Source: Mastigias papua (lineage: Eukaryota; Cnidaria; Scyphozoa; Rhizostomeae; Mastigiidae). Taken from it: DNA of 64,000 nt. Under the pieces are notes generated by a model, which made no database searches, was not told the origin of the DNA, and saw nothing but the letters and a program-made list of their open reading frames with translations. Below, piece after piece: positions 13,101 through 26,362 of the stretch. Numbering within the stretch: the first letter of the stretch is position 1; each line of letters starts with the position of its first letter. The stretch lies in assembly GCA_964019165.1 (NCBI GenBank), contig OZ025276.1, positions 12,325,028-12,389,027 on the forward strand, read 5' to 3'. A program made the translations under genes and the position numbers.

Positions 13101-16100
13101 ACATCAAATTGGTGACAGCTCCTGCCATCGGAATGTCTTTATGAAATATTCCATCTTCCCTATCTCCTCCTTTTGGTTTTTCTCTCTCCTTTTCTTTTTC
13201 TCTCTCCTTTTCTTTCTCTCTTCCATTGTGGCGTACAGACATCTTTGTTGCCTTTGTACGTTCTCTGTGCTCTTTGGATTCTTTTCCGTCTGAAGATCCA
13301 CCAAAAAATCTGGATGATCTATCCTTCTTTTTGTCCTTTCCAGATTCTGCTCCGTCATGCTTATCTGCTACATCGAAATCTGGAGACATAACTTTACCAA
13401 TTTTCGCCGATTCCGGAGGAGTCTCAGACACGTCGCCGAGAGCTATAATGACATAAGGAGTAAAATGTTGGAGATTCTAAAAACCAAAAAACTCATAATC
13501 TAAATGGGCAATGCGTCCCCCTAACTGAAAGATTGGTCCTCAAAGTATGATCTTTAGCTAGCTCTCTGTCCCTCTTAATACAAAAAGTGAAATCTATCCA
13601 GTGCACTTTATGATATGTCAAGATTTCAAAGTTCCTGCTTCTCTAATACCCATAACAACGAAGAGTTATATTCTTCGTAAATCTCATCTGTAAGAGCTGT
13701 AGAAATAGGTAGCACAGCAGTCCTCAAACAACTACTATTGCACGAGGTGATAAAACCGCAAAAAATCTGGAACTCTTTACTTCATTTTTCATTTCATTGT
13801 TGATTCTTTATCAATGGTAGCGCCTCAGGTACAAGCATCTGCTTTACAGGGGGCCATGTCAAAAAGTTTATATTTACACTAAGATAGGCAATAAATAAAA
13901 ATATTTACATTGCAAATAAGAATAAAGATAAAAAGAAAGAATCTGCTACTAAGGATTTAAGCCAAAACGAAAGGAAGCCTCTTACAAGCAAGCTGTATCA
14001 GACGGCTCAGTAAAAAGAATCAGGAAGTCAAAGGAGAGGTGCAAAACAATTTGATCATCAGTTCGACCCAGAGTACTATATTCAAATTACAAAAACATAT
14101 CTGAATAACTCTACCAGTCCAACAAAGAAGCGAGCTTCAGTTGCATATCAAGATAATAAGTGGACTATGTGGTAAAGAATACGCCAAAACCGAAAGCTTA
14201 ACAAGACTGAAATACTGCATATAGCCGATTATAAAACAACAATAGCAGCTCACCTCCAAGTTCATACGTCATCATAGTGCATATGATTTTTTTCTGCACG
14301 TAATCAATCAACGTCAATCCAAGAGCATTTCCAAATGACACTCTGTCAACGAAATAAGAATTAGTATTAGAACTCAATAATGAATTTGAAAAGTTTATCA
14401 AAACAATTTGTCAAGATTTATGGTACAAAGTCCGTAAAAAGAGTGATAAATTAGTAATAAATTGTTGTACTATACAACATATAGTCTCAGAAGTTTGTGA
14501 AGGTTACAGTTCCTTTTATAGATATTAATGATTCGCTGCTCAAAGAGAGCAAGTATACTATGGGATTCTGTATGTGATAGGCCGAATAAGTCCCGATAAT
14601 TGGCCATGATTTCTATTACTCTTTAACCCAGATGGGATATAAAGGGTCCGAGCGTTCGGGTCTTGGTATACTAACTCTGTACAATCTTGTGTGTTTGAGC
14701 ACTCTCTGATTGCCATTGGGTGCTGTACACTCCACCACCTTTTTGTACAGGGAATTATGTAAAGATCACTACTTTGGTAGTTTGAGCACTCTTGGTGGAT
14801 GAAAACAAAAACAGTTCATGAAAGGAAAACAAAGATTCCATACTATTACTACTATACGTAAACAGAAAGATGTAAACAAAAACATGCAACAACAACATGC
14901 CTCTTGTACACCACTAGGCCTAAAATATTGGAACTGAAGTTGATGGTTATCTACTTACATGCCATAGGCTGAACTGAGGGCAACACAAGTAATGTTAGGT
15001 ACAGGGTCGCCTGTAATCTGCTGGCAAACTACTTCTGGTTGAAACCCTGGTGACCATTTTCGAACTGAAGTAACTAAAGTGGGGCCACTTGATATCGAGG
15101 AAACGGAAATACTTTTAGCAAGATACGGTTCGGTCGTAGCGTCTTGAGATTCTCCAGCTACAGTTGGAAGGAAGACTTCAACTGGACTTTCATCACATTC
15201 AGTAGCCAATTCCGTGCCAAAATTTACATCAAGTTTCTGATGAACAAGAAATATGCATGAATCTTCAATAGTAGACAACATGCGCGTAGAAAGCATTTCA
15301 GCATAGATACTGAAATGGCTAACATGCTTTAAATTTAAAGTTTCACTTATATTACCCCATTTTTGTACAACACGGGGGAGAAACATGCAATTTCCCACAA
15401 ATGGACCAGAGCAAAAGGTCAGAGGCCACAAGTCCAATACTTTTCAAGAACAAGGGCGCCATTTGGATGTGGTCACTAAAAGGTTTCCTCGGAGCTTCAC
15501 CGTCAGGCTCGCATGGTCTGGTTGCTCTCCAATAAACAGCCAAGTTTCCGTGCAAAAATGAATACGAACAGGTGGGCTAAACAGTCTATAATTATGACGA
15601 CAATGAAAAAGAAGCAGTGCGTGAACTTAGTTTATAAGAAAAACAACTAAAAGGGCCAGGCCTTGTATCTGGGATCTCACTGTACCATGGCGTGGCTGGT
15701 CCCGTTATAAGCTGCATGTATTTTACGTATTTCTCATAAAGCATCGATCACAGTATACAAAATAATTCCTATACACATATGAAAGAATCCCAAAATCGAT
15801 TGATGTGTAACAAAGATGAGAACTCCAGAATCGTCCATTATTATAATGAATGCTGGAATTCAAATTCAAGGCAACTTCCCTGCAAGAATAGCACAAAGAC
15901 TTAAAACTAGAGACAATAACAAAATGTTTACATTTATTTCTCCTGCAGTTTCCCTCGATCGGAATCTATAGACAATGACTGCATTGGACAACGTAGTGAC
16001 AGCAAGAACTCTACTTCTAACGCATAAATTGATGTGCTGTATTGCAAATGGCTCGTCATTATGCTGGTCACCAGATCCCTTGCTATGAATGCTTGACGAA

Positions 16101-17837
16101 CTTTCGCCTGCTGTCATGTCGTACAACTGATTGACTTTTAGTTTGTAGATCAAATACAGTGTTGCTACGAGTAAAGAGACAAAATATAACCTCATTTGTG
16201 GCAAGAATGAAAGCGAGACGATATCTCTGAAATATCCCGCTATTGATAGTGTCATAAAATAGCAAGAATAAGATAAAAAAGCAACAAAAAATGCGCCAAA
16301 TATAATCACAAACTTATGCTTCAATGGCTAATTATATTTCAAAACTTTCTTGGCATAAAAACACGTAGAAATTTCTCTCAGTAACAGAGAAAGCTTACTT
16401 GATGACACATCCCAAAATTTACAGCTTCCATCTGCATGCCTATGGAAACAAAGCAAGCCAATGTGTATTAGTCACACATTCAGTTTCAAGACAGGCTGCT
16501 GAGGCAAATCATCATAAAAGTAATCCAATGCACAAAATACAATAGAAAATTACCCAGTTACTAGAAGAGCAGGATCGCATGTTGACTCCCCGACTTCTCC
16601 ACCAGTGATTGGCCACTTCTGTATAACAAAAAATAGGGTGTGAATATGTATTGTGAAACAAGCCTATATCCAATATTACATACAAAAGATGCACAAGTAA
16701 ACACTACATCCAACGATGGAGATGACTATTTGTGTAGCTTTTCCGGTGGGAAATGGTGAACTATTTTGCACTACGCGCTTTGATGCTGCAAGATAGAACG
16801 AAATCAAGAAAAGCAGTCGGACAAATCATAGGATATAGATTCAAAGAGTCAATTCTTATAAACACTGTGGCACATGAATTACTATCACCGTTCAAGTAAC
16901 ATTAAATCTATTTGATGGAAGAGCTTGACTTCAATCTTACATGATGTGATAATGGAAATCCTCGAGTTGGCTCTCTTCCCTCGAAAAAGCCCCCCCCCCC
17001 CCCATCAAATACGTTCCCACGCTAGAACTACAAATTGCTAATAAGCGCCCATCACAGAGGATGATCAATGAAGACTTTGTTGTACACAGATGCCTATACT
17101 AGACTGTTGGTTTTTTACTATGGAGAAAATGGGCTTTGAAAATGAGATTCTTATATACAGAGTTCGTTAACTAATTTTCAAAGTTTCTCTTGAATAGCCC
17201 CTTCGTATAAGCCCGCATCCAAAAATATAAAAAAAAAATAGATACGTCCCCAAGGGGACAATTTGAAAATTTACTATAAATCAGACCTAGCGAAATCGAA
17301 TCGAAATGGAAAATTGAGCAGAGATACCTGTTTGGATAATGCAAATGCTGGTGACTTTTTATTTGACTGCCAAAAACGATGAAGAGCTGGGATCAAATCT
17401 GCAGGGCATTCTGGGTAATACTGTATACACGTGACAGGTGATTCGTGAATTCCAAATGTGTATGGGACTTCAAACCATTGCAAACTAAAGGATACGAATA
17501 GAAAATAAAGAACTGCGACACAAACATTTCAAATCAAAATGATGTCAGTAAAATTATTCAAAGCAAAATAAAATCGGCGATCATATAAAGATTTGCAAAA
17601 ATCTATTGAACGATTCGATTTGCTTGAGGTAAACCTCACAACGCCTCCTTTCTGACTACCATCTCCATAAAAGACAAACTGGAGGTCACAGCTAGTGTTT
17701 GGCAAATGTTGCCTTTCCACACCTCAAGTTCAATAAGGCGCAATCAAAATTATGGAAATTAGCTCATCTCTAAAAATACCGTCTCTCAATGTTCTACTAT
17801 ATGGATAATGAACACTGTGTCTGTAAACATAATATTA

Positions 17838-17890
<53 letters not shown>

Positions 17891-20800
17891 AGCATTAAAG
17901 TTTATTGCCAAGTATCTATAATTCTCTTCATTCATAATGTAGAAAGTCTCAGTATATGATTAGGAAATGCAGTACAAAAGTAATAAAGTCTCCTTCACTT
18001 CCATCAGCCACTCCCTACAGGCAGGCTAGGTAATGATTTACTCAACATTGTTTCCAATAGACACGGACTCTATCGGAAACACCAAATAAACACCTGCATC
18101 GCATTTGTAATTCCTTTGTACTGCTTTAACCAAACATCGTACTAAACGAATATACCTTGGTGCGGGCAACGTCGAAAGATCAAATACTACAAGTTCATTC
18201 TTCAGCAATGCAATAACAACTCCAGGGTTTTGGTAGTCTAGAGAAAAACACGGTTGTCAGTTTTTTGACGAGTGCCTCTTTTAAGAAGCAGACTAATCCT
18301 AATGAAGCACGAGCTATCTTCACCATTCCCAATAATATCTAGGTATCTGGCTAACAATATTACTGTAAAACACCAAAAAGTCAAGGAAAAGTACAAGTTC
18401 GCGTCCACTTTCACAAAACTGCGGTAAAGAAAAAGCCAGAAAGTTAAAAAAAACAAGATCAACAACATTAACTACCATTTGAGTGAAGTAGAACTACAAC
18501 ATAGCCTTGATTTGCATGCCTTCAACAATTACAACCTCAGGGCCCCAACCTGTACTTTTGCCTACATCAAAGACTTAAAATTTTCGCTCCAGTTATAAAA
18601 ACAGATCAAGAACACTGTGAAAAAGAATACAGCAGTTGATTTCAACTTACCCTGTTGCCATGGTGTCTCGACCATGCATACAAAATCAACAACAAAATCC
18701 GATAGCAACAGCATCTTTGATCTGCCTCGCATCAGTGTCAAACCTTTCTTGTTCTGTCCCAGAGCCAGACCCCCAGAAAAGATGACAAGGCACGGGTCAC
18801 TGCAAACAAAAGCAACTTTTATTGATGAAAGACAGAATTTTTGTAGAATAGGACAACAACTCAAATTAAATTTGGCCGTTTGCTGGGTGTTCCAGGATCA
18901 AAGTTCCAGTCCAAAGTCCAAGGGAATGTAAAAAAAAATCATTAACACCAGTCCTTAATAACAGAGCTACAACAATAACAAATTCACAGGGGTAAATGCA
19001 TCAGGGAAATGGATATCACATCACACTTTAGTACTCAAAATCTACACACCCCTCTTTAATTCCCAACCATAACAGCTTGTTAACAGGAGAACACACAACA
19101 GAACTTCCAGACTTGGCACCTACCACGAGAAACAGTAAAGAAGTGAAAACATTTATCATGATAGAAGCACAATTGTAGAAAAGAAAAATTAAAGCAGGAC
19201 GGGAACTATACTTCACCCATCCAAAAACATCAGAAATAATAAGCCCCCAGGGGGCTAATTCAAGTTTTTATGATTGGCAAAGTATTACTAGTGCAAAAGA
19301 TGATTTTGGAAAGATTTCTCTAATCTCTCTAGTACCTCTTTTATACGCAGAAAAAATCACACGGAGAGGCCTAAGGTTGGTTCTTAAGACAAAAAAATTG
19401 TCTTTCATGTTCAAACTTAGCACGCAAAATAGAAAACATGATTTAAAGTGAATCGTGGAAACAAACAAACCATGCGGAAATGACGTTTCTTCGGGTTTCT
19501 TGGAATTCTTATAATTCCAAACAGATATACTTCCGTCCCAGTGTCCAGTCATGAACTGCTTCCCTTCAAAGTGCCAAAACGTACTCGTAATATGTTGGGG
19601 TGCCTAAAATGGAATTAGATCAATAACAACACTGCAATCAGCTACGAAGGACAGCAAGGTTAGACAATGATGAAATACTCGACAGCGACGCAGATAGAAC
19701 ATAGGGAAAAAAATACCTGCGATGATGAGAATCTATCTTGCACAGATTTCGACCTAAGATCCCATAATATACACTCTCCGCTTTCGTATGTAAGCAGCAG
19801 CTGAAATACAAATAAAAGTCATTTTCCAACGAGGTGCAACATTCATTTATTACAATACCAAGATAAGATGTTCACACTCATTGCAGTAACGAGACAAGAT
19901 GTTCACTGTGGCTGTAGAACTGAGAAAAGATGTTCAAAGTCGTTGCAGTACCGAGACAAATTCTCACAGTCACTGTACTAACGAGACAAAATGTTCATAA
20001 TTGTTGCAGAAACGAGACAAAATTTTGACAGTCATTGTAGTAATGAAATAAATCTTCACAGTTGTCGGAACGAGGTTGAATGTTCACAGTCATTGTTGCA
20101 ATGGTATAAGTTGTTCACAACTACTATAATCTCTCACATGGGATGCATTGTCACGTGGGTTGAACAGTAACAAACATCCAGAGTATTACAGCGCTCATCC
20201 TCGTATTGGATCCAGCATCATCGAGGCTCGATTCCCGAGTGAAATGTACAGAAGGTACAATGTCTATGAACAAATCAAGGCTACGAAGATTGGTGAAGCA
20301 CGCACCTTGCTGTTGTCATTGGGATTGCTGTCAATTTCCACTACTGGACCTGGATGACTTTTGCACGAGCTGTTGCAATTGAAATCAAAATTAGCACGTG
20401 AACACAGCAAAATCAAGTTGATGAATCATAACTGACTGTTTACAAAGAGGGTATGAAATTACGCGAATGCAAGGAGCTGCTAGTTAAAGGGGAAAGAAAG
20501 GCAAAAAGAACAGAGAGAGGTAAGGAAACAAGAAAGCATGTCGAACAGGACAGACCAAATAGCATAAGAGAGACAAATTTGCAAGGAGGAAACTGTAGCT
20601 GGATGCGGAATGTAGAATCAAGAATCAACAAAGAAAAGACAAAACTGCTGCGCAGAAACACGAATGAATAAAAAATACTTGATTTCTCTAGTACTCAGGT
20701 GAGCCGCCAACACTGCGGCCTGGTTCCAAAATATACAATACTATTCCTAAATGTAGTTCAAAACAAAAGCAATTTGATGGCTGCGATATGCGACTTGTGG

Positions 20801-23800
20801 CAATTGGGTTCCAAGCAGGGACTGTGCAATTTTGACGTATTGTAATACAAGGAGCGAGTGATCATATCATTCGTAGGTACACCAATTAAATATGAAACAC
20901 TGTGACTTCTGGATAACTGAAGGAGCTACGACTGCAAATTTTCTAGACCAGCTCTACAGCAATCAAACTACGTGCTGTAAGTGAGATCGATTCGTTCATT
21001 TGTTTAAATCAGGCAGCTGGTATCAAAAAGACTATAACCAATGCTTATCTATAAATCTAAACTAATATTTGAGCCTTAAATTAGTACTAAGTGTAATCAA
21101 CATAAATTTAAGATTTGTCGCGTAACTTCTGACGATTAGACACCCACATTTTCGCATTGGAAACCATTACTACCTGCACTACTAATCTCTTTCTTAGTGG
21201 ATGATCCTTATCTCAAAAATTCGCTTGGAATTCCTGACCAAGTAGAATTCCTCGCCAAGGACAGTATCAAACGAAATTCAATTCACCGACTATGTCATCC
21301 ATAATGCTAAGAATGAATTGAACTCAAAAGCACGTAATTTTACAATAATGTTGTAAGGCTATAATGGGGAAATAACGAATGAAATGAAAACTTGTTTTTA
21401 CAAATTAAATCACCTTGGTCACCATGTTTAGTTGATCTATATATACATTGCCCAAAGAACTAATAAAAACCCCCGCTAATCTCTCAAGTCTACGTGGGCA
21501 TGTTTATATATCCAATTGATATGTTCAATAACGCGGTTTCCCTACGAAATTCTCTCTTATTATCCGTATACAACGAAGTCAAGGCAAGTAGTGACTAGAC
21601 AGAAGTAAAAACCTACATTGGTATAGCTTTGTTCCAGTTGATAACATATCCAGATATTACAAATGATTCTACAGATACCATGTATACATTCCCCCGTTCT
21701 GTTCCAACATATAACCATCTACTGGTATACGGTATCCGGAGACAGGTAATTCTGAAATGGTGAAATGAGTCTGAATATAAACAAGTGCTAATGAACTAGG
21801 GTAGGTAAGACAAAAAGTAATTTGGGGGATACTGAGAAATTTCTAATAGTACTGCGCAGTGGCAATAATGTGGTGCATCTGAAGGGCACTTGGCGATCGA
21901 TGCCAACAAAATATATGGACATGTCAGATGCCAATGAGAACTTATTCATGATACAAATAAATGTGGACATAAAAAAATGGCAAAAACTCTCACTTCCAGA
22001 AGGGGAACAGCATATCCCTGATAAAACTTGCTAATTGCCAGTAGCAGGTTTAGGGTAGCAAAGGGAGGAATTGCCCCTAAAGTAGATTACTCACCATAAT
22101 GGCATAAAAGCCTATTCTACAAAACTCAACAGATTTACTATCAATGCCCCAATTACAGATATACAAATATCTGCCGCCGCCAATCACTCAGCAAAGTGCA
22201 TACAAATACTCCCCAAATCAAGCAAAAACAAATCTATTAACCTACTTTTCTCTGTTAAACTTCAAAGACTGAATCAGTGCAGGCTGAGCCTGGCGTAAAT
22301 TCCATATATGAATGCTTGCATCATCACATGCACTGACAAGGCCTCCCTATAAAAACACTTGCATGATTATGAAAGTGAATATAGCAAATTCAGTCTACTA
22401 CTTTTATCGGGGATATACAATATATTAAAACTTGCTTGAAAAACTGTCAAATACCTACAATATTAATCTGAGGGAGTAATCATGGTCAAAAGTATTCAAA
22501 ATCAATGGCAACATAGATCATCTTGATTTATGGAACTCCTGGCAAGCTGCTTCAATTTGACAATGTCAGTCGTACTTAGAAGCACTACAACAGATTTCTG
22601 TACATCTACCAAAACATCATTGCATTTATGTTTAATGTAGAGCAGAGAAAGTGCACAATATTGAACCAAAAATCCTGTTTTTCCGCTAAATCTGACCTGA
22701 AATTGAATTTTGCTTTTTAATTCAAAGAAACATAATTACCTCATTCACCAAAAATAGTAACTGAACAACTGCAGCATTTGTTGGGTGCCTCACATGACTT
22801 TCAACTCCTGGTTTTCCACAGCTTATAGTTGTCAAGGTCACAAAAAGACAAGGTACACCATTTGTTACTGTTAAGCTTATCAAGTTAGCTACATAAGAAA
22901 TTGTGTCTAGACTCCTAGAGCCTTCTGGAAAATTAAATTACTCCTACTCTTGAGTACCAAATAAATGGGGGGTGGGGTGGGAATAATAGGAGGGGTTGGA
23001 AAATGCTCTGAAAACTAATAACTGGGGGTTGGAACAAATGGGGCAGCTGGAAAATATTCCACAAGGAATATTCCATAGAACAGCTTAGGAAGACTGACTA
23101 ATAAAAATATTGTTTATAAACAGCAAGGCAAAGGAGCTTATAGTTGTCGTGTAGGCAAACATTAAATATATTTCTGGTTAGCCTCCAAGTAAATGAAAAT
23201 ATTCCCTGTGAAAACAATAGTGTACTGAAAAAATCTTCAAAATTAATAAATGGGGGGGGGGGTGCAATAAGTGAAAGGAGTTGGAAAAGATTTCAAAAAT
23301 TAACAATTGGGGGATGGCTGTTTGGTACTCAAGAGTATATATAAGCCTACAATAACATCACAAGAAAAATATTAGAAAATTTGGTAGGTAAAGTAAAATA
23401 CAGTGTAATGATCAGAGGATACAATCTGATGGCACCATGTGCTGTCCCAATGGCAAGTATCTTCTGCAGTGGGTCAAGAGCCATGCAAGTAGCTTGGTAT
23501 GGAAATCCATATCTTCCAACCTGAAAAATATGTGAAAACTTGTTAAACAAACAAAACAGTTGCATCCAGAAGATAAATCTAAATATGAAGTTTCTAATAC
23601 AGGGCTTCTACTCTACATACAACATTATCACTTTCTGAAAGTCACAACAGCACCTGAAGATGGGAAATGGAAAAGATCAGTCATAGTAACAGAAAATGGG
23701 CATAATATACTATTGATCATTATAGCTTATATCTACTGCATTCTCATTATTCACTTTTCTATCAACTACTGTCAAGTGTTCATCTTTGTCTCCACCCCTG

Positions 23801-26362
23801 TACTGCTTAAGGTTGTATCACCTGGCTATTAGATCATGAGGAAATAACAATTTGCTTCTGAAGCTTTTTATCCTTGCATGTAATACAAAGGACTAGCTAG
23901 CACTCACTGTGATCACAGCATTTCAAGTCAGAGTTGTCTGCACAAATAGTCTAGCAATATTACTTCAATGATAAAAAAGTCACTATATTCTAAAGTTGGG
24001 GTAGTAGGTATTGACTGTACTCAAAATAATATGAACTAATCAAGCAATACATCAGCTTCTCATATCACAAGTCACACTTCAACACAGCTATCAACAAAGG
24101 CTATCCAATAATCATCTGACATCCCTCAACTCTCTTCCCCACCTGTCATTATGAGATCAATATGAGGTGAAGTTACAAAACTTTTAGAGCAATGAACTGG
24201 AATCTAATTGATTGGACATACTACGAATACCAAGCAACTACAGAAGTGTTTACACAAAGCTTTTTTTGTTTATATCACACTAAATATTAATGTGATCTAA
24301 ATTAGCTATAATCCAAATGGCTACAAAAAACTGATAGTACATCATATAAACCAGGACTTCCTTTAACACTCCTGACCTTCTAGCATTTGCAACAAGCATT
24401 TGAAGAACTCTTCCTGATAAACTAAAACACATGCCAAGCAATCCTAACATTGGTAAAAACTGTAGGTTGCCTAAGAATTGAGGATTAATATCCTTGATGA
24501 AAAATTCCAGGGATTCTGTTCCACTTCCAAATTACTCCCTGCTTTGCACAAAGATCTCAGAGGCCATTCTATATTATATTCTACTTTTATGCAACCTGCT
24601 GCTACTAAGCTCAGCAATGACAATTTGAGAAAACCAAGAAGTGCTTCTCTCATTACCTTTGAAAATGGGAGTCTTTCTTTCTAGCTAATGCATTACTCCA
24701 GTGCCTACTAAAACTCCATATTACACACAGTAATGAAGCGAGCCATGAAAAGGTGGGGGGGCAGGAGTTATAAAGAAAGATGGGGTTCTGAGGGAGAAAC
24801 CTTCAAGAAGATTTGTGGCACTGCACCCCTCAAATACCCATTCTAACTATAGAGATATGTTCATATTAGAAAGGGGTACATCCAAACTGGTAAATTTATC
24901 CCTGCATAGATTTAAAATTTCAAATATTTTAAGGACCTGAAAGTACAAACTTATCACAAGATAGCCACAAGTACATTTGCTGTTTCTGGTTGTTCTGCAT
25001 CCAACTGTCTATTTTCTACATTTTCTAGGCAACAGCATGCTTTCATCTTAGAATTCTAGGGGGGCAAAGAGAGGTAAAATCTTCCAGCTGGGTGGGCATT
25101 ACCCTCCATGCCTTCCTAGCTCTATGCCTGATTATATGGTACCTCAGTGGATCCACTATTTGACAGAGGAACACATTCAACAGTGATGTCTAAAATATCA
25201 AATCTTGCTTCCAACAGCTCTAAGAAGAAAAGATTCCCATCTAGGAATCAACTTTTTGCATACAAAGTCCAGTTTACTAGTAACCTACTATCTGTGGTCT
25301 TTAGGGATGTACCATTTTCTATACTATAGAAACAATAAACAGTTTCAAAAGATGTAAGACAAACAAATGTTTCTTCTCTCTTCTTTCTCCTTCAATTCTT
25401 CAAGTATGACTGATGCACACTTTACATGGTTTAATGATGGTAGATGAACCTTAGAGCATCCCAGATCCTAGGATAACCTCCAAATCTATAAGGATCTGTC
25501 TTAAAACATCCCTACCCAATTCACATTACTAATAATTGACATTTACCATTTATGGAAGTCACTCAAAATTACTACAAACACTAAGGCAGAACATGTCCCA
25601 TTATCAACTATACTGGTAGCCAACTATACTTTATATCATTGCTGCAGTTCCAGGCACTAAATCACTCTGTTTCAATTTGAATATAATTATCAATAATCAA
25701 ACAGAAAGTACTCATAAGTCCAGACTGTCAAAATGAAAATGCTGTTAGTCCGAAATTCTAAATAGGCATAGAAATCATTTGACGATGCCTGTACAATTTG
25801 CAAAGCATTTTCAATGTCACATTTTGCAAAGAATCCAGCCTTATGCCCGTGTATATCTGTATATCTACATAATAACTATTATCACCTATGGTGAAACAAC
25901 CGAAGTATGGATGTTTCACTGAATTATCATTCATTTGCACAAATAAGTTTTCAAAAGGAATTCAATACGTATCATGCTCTAAGACTGAGGTTTTGAAACT
26001 AAAACATCATGCATCTGTGGCTAGCTCCATTATACAAGTCCAATATTTCAAGCGTAAGAAACGAACCATGAATAGCGTCTTGCAAATACAATTGCTTTAT
26101 ATTGCACAAGACTGAGGAGGAGAGTCTAGTAGCCGTCGTAGTAAATGAGCAACTCAAAAAAAAAACAATTAACTACCTTCGTAAGAACTAGTTCTTCACA
26201 TGTAAGTCTTTCGACCACATCATCAGTTTCATCACAAGCTGAATGATTAGCTGCACTAGATGAATTGGCAGGTTGATTTGAAAGTCCGCTTAGGCCACCA
26301 AGAACATTCTTTATTCCACTGAACCTTGTCCTAACAGTCGGGCGTCCACCTTGGGCTGGCAT
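7192..26362 (-). CDS. STXBP5: Tomosyn (syntaxin-binding protein 5 family), complete 26-exon gene
   Basis: Soluble inhibitor of SNARE-mediated exocytosis: an N-terminal double WD40 propeller plus a C-terminal R-SNARE that competes with synaptobrevin for syntaxin/SNAP-25 (family knowledge). Exons (minus): 26362-26177, 23520-23423, 22821-22740, 22346-22246, 21751-21617, 20369-20306, 19800-19717, 19603-19471, 19119-19050, 18799-18651, 18237-18156, 17484-17328, 16618-16554, 16439-16399, 16164-15932, 15236-14959, 14342-14254, 13442-13074, 12187-12065, 11425-11318, 10770-10685, 10058-9965, 9439-9328, 8806-8586, 8189-8068, 7329-7192. Every junction is GT-AG with matching phase; the 3420 nt give 1139 aa (human tomosyn-1 is about 1150). 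Landmarks: RYGFPYQATCMALDPLQKIL, PYTFGIHESPVTC, VYLTSPTEIQRV, and the SNARE with zero-layer Arg in ALDERGQKLGVLEDRS, ending KKKWWQL. Start is the ATG at 26362. Exons 3 and 23 have weak acceptors. STXBP5 and STXBP5L cannot be told apart here. Confidence 0.93.
11085..11165. repeat. (AATC)n microsatellite in a tomosyn intron
   Basis: Imperfect AATC/AATT tetranucleotide array between tomosyn exons 20 and 21. A looser ATCGATCA-type stretch precedes it at about 10997-11030. It looks like simple-sequence expansion. Confidence 0.8.
12247..12900. repeat. Degenerate pentanucleotide satellite (ATTGY/TGTAT) in a tomosyn intron
   Basis: About 650 bp between tomosyn exons 18 and 19 are built almost only from diverged TATTG / CATTG / TGTAT pentamers on the plus strand, with occasional interruptions. 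The period is 5 with drift, so this is an old simple-sequence block and not a coding or dispersed element. It fills most of the intron. Confidence 0.8.
13074..13442 (-). other. STXBP5: Tomosyn exon 18: charged hypervariable linker
   Basis: The longest exon (369 nt, about residues 683-805) replaces the linker that in vertebrate tomosyns is the alternatively spliced hypervariable region. It is low-complexity and very charged: ETPPESAKIGK, then a Lys/Asp-rich stretch, then a nearly perfect EKEKER repeat around residues 755-770, written in DNA as a CTCTCTCCTTTT tandem (plus strand 13180-13222). Disorder is expected, and repeat-length variation is likely. It rejoins the conserved core at PMAGAVTNLMF. 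Confidence 0.8.
17846..17887. repeat. (TC)n microsatellite
   Basis: About 20 uninterrupted TC dinucleotides in a tomosyn intron, between exons 12 and 11. On the transcribed minus strand this reads (GA)n. Confidence 0.9.
19848..20120. repeat. Minisatellite of about 31-bp units in a tomosyn intron
   Basis: Roughly nine diverged tandem units with the plus-strand core TTGCAGTAACGAGACAAGAT followed by GTTCACAGTCA. Units vary from about 28 to 34 bp and in sequence, for example CCGAGACAAATTCTCACAGTC, AACGAGACAAAATGTTCATAA. The array lies between exons 7 and 6 and ends about 190 bp before exon 6. Confidence 0.75.
22945..23337. mobile_element. MITE-like element with 17-bp inverted ends in a tomosyn intron
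   Basis: Left end TACTCTTGAGTACCAAA (22945-22961) is repeated exactly inverted at 23321-23337. Between them two copies of a unit of about 70 bp run in direct orientation, each G-rich at both edges (AATAAATGGGG ... GTTGGAAAA ... AACTGGGGG). There is no coding capacity. This is the build of a non-autonomous DNA element. A target duplication is not clear; TA is possible. Confidence 0.6.

Noticed and set aside
13015..13456. Overlapping plus-strand frames rich in Phe/Leu/Ser
   Set aside because: They are antisense to tomosyn exon 18; the minus frame joins neighbouring exons in phase and the plus frames do not.
19848..20120. CRISPR-like spaced repeats
   Set aside because: Units are diverged and head-to-tail without unique spacers, in an intron of an animal gene; it is a minisatellite.
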